Assembly: GCF_003002915.1 (NCBI RefSeq)
Contig: NZ_PVTG01000002.1
Span: forward strand, 372,001 to 436,000
DNA from: Geodermatophilus tzadiensis
GTDB lineage: Bacteria; Actinomycetota; Actinomycetes; Mycobacteriales; Geodermatophilaceae
Reading direction: 5' to 3'
DNA: 64,000 bases
In this document: positions 10,186-16,905 of the stretch, piece by piece
How the letters are laid out: the number at the start of each line of letters is the position of its first letter
How positions within the stretch are numbered: position 1 is the stretch's first letter
Notes under the pieces: model-generated
Seen by the model: only the letters and a program-made list of their open reading frames with translations
Databases searched by the model: none
Told to the model about the DNA's origin: nothing
Made by a program: the position numbers and the translations under genes

Positions 10186-10348
10186 CGTCCGGCGGCGGCG
10201 CGGAGCGCGTCGGCCGCCGAACCCACCCTGCAGCGGGCCTGTCGGTCCGGCGTCCCGACGGCAGCACCGCGACGCCGGCTGCGTCGTCCCGGCCGGCCGG
10301 GACGGCACCCCGGGCGACCACCGGGCGGGATGCGGCAGGGTGGGCGCC

Positions 10349-10765
10349 GTGCGGTTCACGGTGCAGGTCCCGATGCGGTGGTCGGACATGGACGCCTACG
10401 GCCACGTCAACAACGTCGTCCACCTGCAGTACTTCGAGATGGCGCGCGTCGCGCTGTTCTTCGAGCGCGCCTCGCTGGAGGAGCGCACCGGCCTGCGCCG
10501 GGGGACGGTGGTCGCCGCCCACGACATCCAGTACAAGCGGCCGGTCGTCTACTCCGCCCGCCCGCTCGACGTGCAGGTCTGGGTGTCGGGCGTCCGCGCC
10601 GCCGCCTTCACCTGCCACTACGAGGTCTTCGACCACGACCAGCTCGCGGTCACCGGCAGCACGCTGCTGGTCCCGTTCGACTTCTCGATCGACCGGCCGC
10701 GCCGGCTGACGCCCGACGAGAAGGAGTTCCTCACCCGCTGGACCGACGAGCCCGCCGCCCCGTGA
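10349..10765 (+). CDS. Acyl-CoA thioesterase, 4HBT hotdog family
   Basis: A 138-residue hotdog-fold thioesterase (4-hydroxybenzoyl-CoA thioesterase / YbgC-like) that would hydrolyse an acyl-CoA. The active-site signature WSDMDAYGHVNNVVHLQYFE contains the catalytic acidic residue (Asp13/Asp15) and the GHVNN turn. The GTG start is preceded by AGGG at eight bases; a GTG nine bases earlier is in frame but less well placed. Its stop codon overlaps the start of the AMP-ligase gene by four bases (GTGA), so the two are translationally coupled, followed in the same way by a thiolase. Confidence 0.88.
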   Translation: MRFTVQVPMRWSDMDAYGHVNNVVHLQYFEMARVALFFERASLEERTGLRRGTVVAAHDIQYKRPVVYSARPLDVQVWVSGVRAAAFTCHYEVFDHDQLAVTGSTLLVPFDFSIDRPRRLTPDEKEFLTRWTDEPAAP

Positions 10766-11784
10766 CCGCGCAGCCGGGAGCGTCCCCTGCGGTCGTCGAC
10801 GTCTCCGCCGCCGCGGACCCGGTCGCGGCCTTCCTCGACGCCCACGAGCGCGGCCACCTCGTCGCCCTGCGGACGTCGGGCACCACCGGCCGGGCGCGGG
10901 CCGTCGTCCGCACCCCCGCCTCGTGGACCGGCTCCTTCCCGCACGTCTCCCGGCTGGCCGGCCTGGACGCCGGGGCCCGCGTGTGGGTCCCCGGCCCCCT
11001 CGCGGCGACGATGAACCTCTTCGCCGTCGTGCACGCCCGCTGGGTCGGCGCCGCGGTCGTGACCGCACCCGAGCAGGCCACGCACGCGCACCTGACCCCC
11101 GCCGCGCTCGTCGCCGCGCTGGCCGCGGGGACCGACCTGCGCGGCCGCACCGTCGTCGTCGCCGGTGACCGGCTGGCCCGGCAGGTGGCCGGCCGCGCCG
11201 CGGCGGCCGGTGCCGCGGTGCACCACTACTACGGGGCGGCGGAGCTGTCCTTCGTCGCCTGGGGCAGCGCCGAGGACGACCTGCGGCTGTTCCCCGACGT
11301 GACGGCGCAGGTGCGGGCCGGCCGGCTGTGGGTGCGCTCCCCCTGGCTCGCGCTCGGCTACGACGGCGCCGACGGCCCGTTCACACGGGACGACGACGGG
11401 TTCGCCACCGTCGGCGACCGCGGCAGCCTCGACGGGGCGTCGCTGACCGTCCGCGGCCGCGGCTGCGACGCCGTCGTCACCGCCGGCGCGACGGTGCTGG
11501 TCGACGACGTCGAGTCGGTGCTGCGCCGCGCCACCGGCGGCGACGTCGTGGTGGTGGGGGTGCCGCACGCGCGCCTGGGCGCGGTGGTCACCGCCGTGCT
11601 CGCCGACCCCGCCCTGCTGCCGGCCGCCCGGGCGGCTGCGCGGGCCGGTCTCGGGCCGGCGGAGCGGCCGCACCGGTGGCTGCACGCACCCGCGTTCCCG
11701 CTCACCCCCGGCGGCAAGGTGGACCGGGCCGCGCTCGCCGCGCTGGCGGCCTCGGGGGCCCTCGCGCCGGCGGCCCCGAGGTGA
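10762..11784 (+). CDS. Short AMP-binding acyl-CoA ligase-like protein
   Basis: A 340-residue member of the ANL (acyl-CoA synthetase/adenylating) superfamily, well short of the usual 500-550 residues: the N-terminal region before the P-loop is nearly missing. The phosphate-binding motif is RTSGTTGRARAVV (residues 38-50), followed by YGAAELSFV, a GDRG hinge segment and the C-terminal catalytic lysine in TPGGKVDRA (Lys319). Length and layout resemble MenE-type and YhfT/VraA-type short ligases. Coupled by GTGA overlaps to the thioesterase before it and the thiolase after it, so it probably activates the acid used by that cassette. Substrate unknown. Confidence 0.82.
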   Translation: MTAQPGASPAVVDVSAAADPVAAFLDAHERGHLVALRTSGTTGRARAVVRTPASWTGSFPHVSRLAGLDAGARVWVPGPLAATMNLFAVVHARWVGAAVVTAPEQATHAHLTPAALVAALAAGTDLRGRTVVVAGDRLARQVAGRAAAAGAAVHHYYGAAELSFVAWGSAEDDLRLFPDVTAQVRAGRLWVRSPWLALGYDGADGPFTRDDDGFATVGDRGSLDGASLTVRGRGCDAVVTAGATVLVDDVESVLRRATGGDVVVVGVPHARLGAVVTAVLADPALLPAARAAARAGLGPAERPHRWLHAPAFPLTPGGKVDRAALAALAASGALAPAAPR

Positions 11785-12938
11785 GCGGGTCCGCCGCCGA
11801 CGCGCCGGTGGTCGTGGACGCGCTGCGGACGCCGATCGGCACGGCCGGCCGGTCGCTGGCCCGCCTTCCCGCCCCGGACCTCGCCGCGCCGCTCGTCGCC
11901 GCCCTCGCCGGGCGGCTCGACCGGCGCAGTATCGCCCCGGGAGACATCCGCGACGTCGTCCTCGGCAACTGCACCGGCCCCGGCGGCGACGTGGCCCGGG
12001 TGGCCGCGCTGCAGGCCGGCCTGCCCGTCTCCGTCCCCGGTCTCACCGTCGACCGGCAGTGCGGCAGCGGGCTGGCCGCGATCGCCGTGGCGGCGGCACT
12101 GGTGCGCAGCGAGCCGGGCGCGGTGCTCGCCGGGGGCGTGGAGTCGGCCTCGACCGCGCCGTGGCGCTCCTGGCCCCCGGAGGACGGCGGCGGGCCGGTG
12201 CGCTACGAGCGGGCACCGTTCGCGCCCGCCGCCCTCGGCGACCCGGACATGGGGCCGGCGGCCGACCTGCTCGCCCGCGACTGCGGCGTCTCCCGGGAGG
12301 AGCAGGACCGGTACGCGGCCCGGTCGCACGCCCGCGCCGTCACCACCTGGCGTGACGGCGGCTTCGACGCCGAGGTCCTCCCCGTGGCCGGTGTCAGCCG
12401 CGACGACCGACCCCGCGCCGGGCTGACCGTCGAGCGGCTGGCCCGGCTGCGCCCCGCCTTCCGGCCCGGCGGCACCGTCACCGCCGGCAACGCCTGCGGC
12501 GTCAACGACGGGGCCGCGCTGGTCACCGTGGTCGACGCCGGCACGCACCGCCGGCTCGGCGTGCCGGGCCTGCGGGTGCTCGCCACCGCGACGGCCGGGG
12601 TGGACCCGAACCGGCCGGGGCGCGGCCTGGTGCCCGCCACCCGGCTGGCGCTCGACCGGGCCGGGGTGACCCTCGACGAGATCGACGTCGTCGAGCTCAA
12701 CGAGGCCTTCGCCGGTCAGGTGCTCGCCTGCTGCGCCGAGCTGGGCCTGGACCCCGAGCGGGTCTGCCCCGAGGGAGGAGCGCTCGCCCTCGGCCACCCC
12801 TGGGGCGCGTCGGGCGCCGTCCTCGCCGTCCGGCTGTTCTCCCAGCTCGTCCGCCGCCCGGGTGGCCGGCTCGGCCTGGCGGCCGTCGCCGTGGGCGGCG
12901 GGCAGGGCGTCGCGATGGTCGTCGAGGCCTGCGGCTGA
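11781..12938 (+). CDS. Thiolase family protein with an altered second active-site Cys
   Basis: A 385-residue thiolase (acetyl-CoA acyltransferase fold). The acylated cysteine is in VDRQCGSGLAAI (Cys94), the NEAFA loop is present and the catalytic His is in GGALALGHPWG (His339). The C-terminal CxGGGxG motif, which supplies the second cysteine in biosynthetic and degradative thiolases, reads AVGGGQG, with Ala370 in place of Cys. Either the protein uses another residue, as proposed for some divergent thiolases, or it is an acyl-binding or synthase variant. GTG start overlaps the ligase stop by four bases. Last gene of the cassette. Confidence 0.87.
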   Translation: MSGSAADAPVVVDALRTPIGTAGRSLARLPAPDLAAPLVAALAGRLDRRSIAPGDIRDVVLGNCTGPGGDVARVAALQAGLPVSVPGLTVDRQCGSGLAAIAVAAALVRSEPGAVLAGGVESASTAPWRSWPPEDGGGPVRYERAPFAPAALGDPDMGPAADLLARDCGVSREEQDRYAARSHARAVTTWRDGGFDAEVLPVAGVSRDDRPRAGLTVERLARLRPAFRPGGTVTAGNACGVNDGAALVTVVDAGTHRRLGVPGLRVLATATAGVDPNRPGRGLVPATRLALDRAGVTLDEIDVVELNEAFAGQVLACCAELGLDPERVCPEGGALALGHPWGASGAVLAVRLFSQLVRRPGGRLGLAAVAVGGGQGVAMVVEACG

Positions 12939-12948
12939 GGCCGCCGGC

Positions 12949-13389
12949 TCAGCGGGCCGGCGCCCCCTGGACGACGCCGCCGCCGGCGTGCAGCCAGTCG
13001 CGGGGCGGCGTCGTGTCGACCACCCGCTTGCCCAGCGGGAACAGGCCGACCGCGGCGAGCTTGAACGACGCGACACCGAACGGGATGCCGACGACCGTCA
13101 GGCAGAAGCCGATGCCGGCCACGACGTGGATGAGTGCCAGCCACCAGCCGGCCACCAGGAACCAGACCAGGTTGCCCAGCGCCGAGGCGACCCCGGCGCC
13201 GGGCGCGCGCACCGTCGTCCGCCCGAAGGGCCAGACGACGAAGCCCGCGAGGCGGAACGCCGCGATGCCGAACGGGATGGTGACGACGAAGACGCAGGCG
13301 ACGACCCCGGCGAGGGCGTAGGCCAGCGCGAGCAGCCAGCCCTGCAGGACCAGCCAGACGAGGTTGAGCAGCGTGCGGAGGGTGTCCAC
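12949..13389 (-). CDS. YccF domain-containing membrane protein
   Basis: A 146-residue integral membrane protein made of two tandem YccF units, each with a hydrophobic hairpin and a conserved tail: TIPFGIAAFRLAGFVVWPFGR (about residues 37-57) and GIPFGVASFKLAAVGLFPLGK. Function of the family is not established. GTG start. It is convergent with the thiolase (10 bp between the stop codons) and stands 59 bp from the end of the MOSC gene, which runs on the same strand upstream of it, so it could be read from the biotin-transport operon. Confidence 0.85.
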   Translation of the reverse strand: MDTLRTLLNLVWLVLQGWLLALAYALAGVVACVFVVTIPFGIAAFRLAGFVVWPFGRTTVRAPGAGVASALGNLVWFLVAGWWLALIHVVAGIGFCLTVVGIPFGVASFKLAAVGLFPLGKRVVDTTPPRDWLHAGGGVVQGAPAR

Positions 13390-13448
13390 GCCTGTTCCAC
13401 GGGCCGCGCGGCGGAGAGGTTCCGCCCGGGCACGGTGGCGCCCCCCGG

Positions 13449-13982
13449 TCAGCCGGGCACCAGGCGGGGGACCGGCCGGCCGGCGCCCGTGGGCGCCCCG
13501 CGCCCGGCCGCCTCCTCCTCCGGCACCGGCCGGACGACGGCGCCCTCGGCGACCTCCGCGCCGACGAACACGCCGGCGTTCACCCCGCCGCGGTGCACCA
13601 TCGCCTTGACCAGCCGCGCGCCGGTCAGCCGCTCGAGGTGGGTGCACGGCGGGCAGCGCTTCGCGCCGAAGAGCAGCGCGTCGCCGACGGCGAACCAGCG
13701 GCCCACCAGCGCGGGCAGGTCGATGCCGGTGGTCACCAGGTTCCGGCGGGTGTCGCCCGGCGTGAGGGGGACGCCCGCCTCGGCGGCGACCGCGGCGACG
13801 TCGGCGGCGTCGATCAGCGTCAGCTGCTTCTCCAGGTCGGGGTACTGCGCCCACGTGCCCCCGCCCAGGGCGTAGCGGTCGCCCTCCAGCCCCCGGCCGG
13901 CCAGCAGCCGCGCGGAGGCCACCCGCCGCATCGGCGCGGCCGCCGTGGGGGTCAGCCAGATCTCGGTGAGCGTGCCGGTCAC
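13449..13982 (-). CDS. MOSC domain-containing protein
   Basis: A 177-residue stand-alone MOSC (molybdenum cofactor sulfurase C-terminal) domain. These proteins bind sulfur carried on a conserved cysteine; here Cys110 in KRCPPCTHLE, with a second Cys three residues on. GLEGDRYALG and GDTRRNLVTTG are the other family signatures. YiiM-like members detoxify N-hydroxylated bases with the molybdenum cofactor. The GTG start overlaps the stop of the EcfT-like gene by four bases, so it is coupled to the biotin-transport operon. A link between sulfur transfer and biotin is only an inference from this arrangement. Confidence 0.86.
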   Translation of the reverse strand: MTGTLTEIWLTPTAAAPMRRVASARLLAGRGLEGDRYALGGGTWAQYPDLEKQLTLIDAADVAAVAAEAGVPLTPGDTRRNLVTTGIDLPALVGRWFAVGDALLFGAKRCPPCTHLERLTGARLVKAMVHRGGVNAGVFVGAEVAEGAVVRPVPEEEAAGRGAPTGAGRPVPRLVPG

Positions 13983-14629
13983 GGGGCCTCCTGGGCGCGG
14001 CGGCGGGGGGACGGGTCGTCGTCGGCGCCGCGGGCGTCGAGCGCCTCGCTGACGTCGTGGGCCATCTGCAGCACCTGCACCAGCAGCGGCGCGACCGTCG
14101 TCCGCAGGGCCCGGACCCCGCGTGGCGACCCGCCGCGGGCGGCCTGGGCGGCGCGGATGCGGTCGGCGCGCTCGACGAGCACCGGGATGAACCGCAGCGC
14201 CATCGCGACGGCCAGTCCCACCCGGGCCGGCCGCACGCCGACCAGCCGCAGCGGGGCGCACACCGCCTCGACCACCCGGACCATCTCGCTCACCCGGGTC
14301 GTCGCCGTCACCACGGCCGCGGCCAGCACCAGCGTCAGCAGCCGTAGCGCGACGTGCGCGCCGGTGCGCAGGTCGGTGGTCAGCGCGTGCACCGCCAGCA
14401 GCGCCACCAGCCACCACACCACCGCCCGCGCCTGCCGGGTCAGCACGGCCACCGGCAGCCGGGCGAGGAGCAGCCCGACGGCCACCACCCCCGCGAGCGC
14501 CGCGCCGGCCGCCGCCAGCGAGGGCAGCGCGAACAGCGCGACCGCCAGGACGGCGAGGGCGAGCAGCTTGGCCGCGGCCGGCAGCCGGTGGACGACGCCG
14601 GTCCCGGGGACGTAGAGCGCGAGGGTCAC
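13979..14629 (-). CDS. bioN: Energy-coupling factor transporter transmembrane protein (BioN/EcfT)
   Basis: A 216-residue T-component of an ECF vitamin importer. It has four or five transmembrane segments (starting LLALAVLAVALFALPSLAAA) and the two cytoplasmic coupling motifs of CbiQ/EcfT, here ADRIRAAQAARGG and the later MAHDVSEALDARGA, which dock on the ATPase. It sits between the ATPase and the MOSC gene with overlaps on both sides. Its length is close to that of BioN proteins. Gene order BioY-ATPase-T-component defines it as the biotin ECF system rather than a shared one. Confidence 0.9.
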   Translation of the reverse strand: MTLALYVPGTGVVHRLPAAAKLLALAVLAVALFALPSLAAAGAALAGVVAVGLLLARLPVAVLTRQARAVVWWLVALLAVHALTTDLRTGAHVALRLLTLVLAAAVVTATTRVSEMVRVVEAVCAPLRLVGVRPARVGLAVAMALRFIPVLVERADRIRAAQAARGGSPRGVRALRTTVAPLLVQVLQMAHDVSEALDARGADDDPSPRRRAQEAP

Positions 14630-15366
14630 CGGACCGCCATCAGGGCGCGGTAGGCGGCCACCGCCGGGCCGGGCGCGGCGTCCTCGACCACCCGGCCGCC
14701 GTCGACCACCAGCACCCGGTCGAAGCCGTCGAGCAGGTCGAGCTGGTGGGTCACCACGACCACCTGCTGCTCCAGTCCGGCGATCAGCTCGGCCACCCGG
14801 CGGGCGTTGACCAGGTCCAGCAGCGTGGTCGGCTCGTCGAAGACGACGCGGGCGGGGCGCATGACCAGCACGCCGGCGATGGCCAGCAGCTGCTTCTGGC
14901 CGCCGGAGAGCAGGTGCGCCGGGTGGTCGGCGTGCCCGGCCAGGCCGTAGCGGGCCAGCACCTCGGCGACGCGGGCGGCGCGCTCGTCGGGCGGCACGCC
15001 CTGGTTCTCCAGCCCGTAGGCGACGTCCTCGGCCACCGTGGGGTGCACGATCTGCGCGTCGGGGTCCTGGAACACGAAGCCGACCCGGCGCCGCACGGCA
15101 CGCACCTGGGTGCGGGTGTCCAGCCCGTCGACGAGCACCCGCCCCTCGGTGGGCACGACCAGGCCGTTGAGCAGCCGGGCGAGGGTGCTCTTGCCCGACC
15201 CGTTGGCCCCGACCACGCCGACCCGTGCCTCGGTCAGCGTCAGGTCGACGCCGTCGAGCACCACGCGCTGCCCGTAGCGGTGCCCGACGCCGCGCAGCTC
15301 GATGCCGCGCGCGGGGTCGGCGACGTCGTCCGCGGCGGGCGCCGCGCCGGGACGGCGGAACCTCAC
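14626..15366 (-). CDS. bioM: ECF transporter ATP-binding protein (BioM)
   Basis: A 246-residue ABC ATPase. Walker A GANGSGKST, Q-loop FVFQDPDAQI, signature LLSGGQKQLLAIAGVL, Walker B RVVFDEPTTLLD and the switch His in VVTHQLD are all present. FQDPDAQI(V) is characteristic of the ECF/cobalt group. It energises biotin uptake with BioN and BioY. GTG start overlaps the bioY stop by four bases, and its own stop overlaps bioN. The first 20 residues are a Pro/Ala-rich extension ahead of the domain. Confidence 0.93.
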   Translation of the reverse strand: MRFRRPGAAPAADDVADPARGIELRGVGHRYGQRVVLDGVDLTLTEARVGVVGANGSGKSTLARLLNGLVVPTEGRVLVDGLDTRTQVRAVRRRVGFVFQDPDAQIVHPTVAEDVAYGLENQGVPPDERAARVAEVLARYGLAGHADHPAHLLSGGQKQLLAIAGVLVMRPARVVFDEPTTLLDLVNARRVAELIAGLEQQVVVVTHQLDLLDGFDRVLVVDGGRVVEDAAPGPAVAAYRALMAVR

Positions 15367-15926
15367 CGGGTGCCGGCGGCCCGCCGGGGACGCTCGATGA
15401 CCGGGTAGCTGCGCCGGACGACGTCGGCGACGGCCGCGGCGACGAACGCCTTGAACAGGTCGCCCGGGACGAACAGCGCGGCGCCGGTCCAGAACGCCTC
15501 GCCCCACGGCAGCCCCACGACGGCCTTGAGCACGGGGACGCCGACGGCGTAGATCACGACGATGCCGCCGACGACGTTGACCAGCGTGCCGACCAGGACG
15601 TTGTAGCGGTCCCAGGTGCGCTCGGTCAGCCGGCCGATGACGAACGCGGCGACCGGCCAGCTGAGCAGGTAGCCGGCCGTCGGCCCGGCGAAGGGACCCA
15701 GGCCGCCCCGGCCGCCGGCCAGCAGCGGCAGGCCGACCGCCACCAGGACGAGGAAGAGCAGCACCGCCAGGGAGCCGCGGCGGCCGCCCAGGACGGCGCC
15801 GGCCAGCATCACGCCGAGCGTCTGGGCGGTGATCGGCACCGGGCCGACGGGGATGGCCGGCAGGGTCCCCAGCACCGCGATGATCGCGGCGAAGAGGGCG
15901 ACGTAGGCGAGGTCCCGGGTCTTCAC
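15363..15926 (-). CDS. bioY: Biotin transporter BioY (ECF S-component)
   Basis: A 187-residue, six-segment membrane protein that captures biotin. Family hallmarks are the N-terminal VPITAQTLGVMLAGAVLG, the GPTAGYLLSWPVAAFVIG stretch and PGDLFKAFVAA near the C-terminus. It is the first gene of the bioY-bioM-bioN-MOSC unit; GGAGGA six bases before the GTG start is a strong ribosome site. Biotin transport genes in actinobacteria are often controlled by BioQ, but no convincing operator could be made out upstream. Confidence 0.93.
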   Translation of the reverse strand: MKTRDLAYVALFAAIIAVLGTLPAIPVGPVPITAQTLGVMLAGAVLGGRRGSLAVLLFLVLVAVGLPLLAGGRGGLGPFAGPTAGYLLSWPVAAFVIGRLTERTWDRYNVLVGTLVNVVGGIVVIYAVGVPVLKAVVGLPWGEAFWTGAALFVPGDLFKAFVAAAVADVVRRSYPVIERPRRAAGTR

Positions 15927-16469
15927 GGTGTCTCCTCCACTGGCGGCGGGCGGGCCCGCGCGGACTCGGCGGAAGGTACCCGAGGGCGGCGCGGCAGCGG
16001 CGGCCGGGCACGTCCCGGGGTCGCCGGGACGCGGTCGCCGACGGTGGCGGCGCGCTCACCTGCAGACACGCCGGTCGGTTTGCCGGGCCCGTCCGGTCCG
16101 TGTTGTCTGGGGTTCCCGAGCCCCTCGGCGAAGGCGGGACACGGCATGGCAACCGGGTGGTGGGCGTCCCTGTGGTCCCGGGGACGCCCCGCACCGCACG
16201 AGGCGCCGCGCGAGCTCCCCCCGGGGCCGCCGCGGGGGCCCGACGGCGGGACACCCCCGGCCGCGGTGCCCCGCCCGCCCCCCGCCGACGACGAGGGAGC
16301 CGCGCGTCGCGCCCCGGCCGGTGCGACGCGCGCCCCTACGGCAGCGGCGCCGCCGGTGCACACCGCCCGACGACAGACGTCCGGCCCGTCCGGTCGAGCC
16401 GGGTCGCCCCGCGACCCGGTCAGCAGCACCCCGCTGCGCTTCCCCCTCCACAGGACAGGAGCTCCATCC
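15927..16469. other. Long upstream region between bioY and the roadblock gene
   Basis: A 543-bp divergent gap. It must hold the promoter of bioY and of the roadblock-like gene. From 16146 an ATG opens a frame that runs without a stop into the roadblock gene and would add a 108-residue Pro/Arg/Ala-rich extension; AAGGCGGGA lies in front of it. Whether this is coding or a GC-rich leader cannot be decided by eye. No RNA element was recognised. Confidence 0.4.
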
Positions 16470-16838
16470 GTGGCACAGCTCGACAACGTCATCGCCGACC
16501 TGCTCGCCATCGAGGGCGCCAACGGCGCCGCCATCGTCGACATCGACAGCGGCATGGCCCTCGCGACCGGCGGTACGCCCGGCTTCGACCTCAACGTCGC
16601 CGCCGCCGGCAACTCCAACGTCGTGCGCGCCAAGCTGCGCACGATCAACGACCTCGAGCTCAAGGACGAGGTGGAGGACATCCTCATCACCCTGCAGAGC
16701 CAGTACCACCTGATCAACGTGCTCAAGGGGCAGGGCAACGCCGGCCTGTTCATCTACCTCGTGCTCAACCGCGTGACCGCCAACCTGGCGCTGGCGCGGC
16801 ACAAGCTGCGCGCGGTCGCGGCCACCGTGGCCGTCTGA
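16470..16838 (+). CDS. Roadblock/LC7-like protein
   Basis: A 122-residue small protein of the roadblock/LC7 type by its pattern: an N-terminal amphipathic helix (LDNVIADLLAIEGANGAAIVD), a beta strand with a DIDSGMALATGG turn, a long central helix and a C-terminal strand (GLFIYLVLNRVTANLALAR). In actinobacteria such proteins work with small GTPases (MglB-like) or in conservon complexes; none is adjacent here. The GTG start has CAGGAG upstream. A longer product starting at 16146 is possible. A strong terminator hairpin follows. Assignment to the superfamily is likely, the partner is unknown. Confidence 0.7.
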   Translation: MAQLDNVIADLLAIEGANGAAIVDIDSGMALATGGTPGFDLNVAAAGNSNVVRAKLRTINDLELKDEVEDILITLQSQYHLINVLKGQGNAGLFIYLVLNRVTANLALARHKLRAVAATVAV

Positions 16839-16846
16839 CGGCCCTC

Positions 16847-16882
16847 GGCACCCGCCCCGGACCGGACCGGGGCGGGTGCCGG
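16847..16882 (+). terminator. Hairpin terminator
   Basis: A 15-bp inverted repeat, CGGCACCCGCCCCGG with its complement and a 6-base loop, eight bases after the roadblock stop codon and just before the stop of the convergent ABC gene. Probably a bidirectional terminator. Confidence 0.75.
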
Positions 16883-16905
16883 CCGGGCGGACCAGCCGCG
16901 GACGG

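Larger units (their letters stand above)
10003..10348. other. Non-coding stretch between ettA and the thioesterase gene
   Basis: About 350 bases with no convincing gene. It holds a repeated 16-mer (GGGGCCGTTCCAGCAC at 9997 and 10033), a strong 18-bp hairpin, and two direct repeats of GTGCACATCYCGCGC placed 41 bp apart, which could be operators of the downstream acyl-CoA cassette. The rest shows no recognisable motif. Confidence 0.55.

Noticed and set aside
11781..12938. Frameshift or sequencing error as the reason for the missing thiolase Cys
   Set aside because: The frame is intact to the end and the flanking GGGQG and downstream residues are normal, so the Ala is a substitution and not an error in frame.
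15927..16469. Riboswitch upstream of the ECF importer or roadblock gene
   Set aside because: No conserved box of a thiamine, cobalamin, SAM or other known riboswitch could be seen, and biotin operons are normally controlled by a protein repressor.
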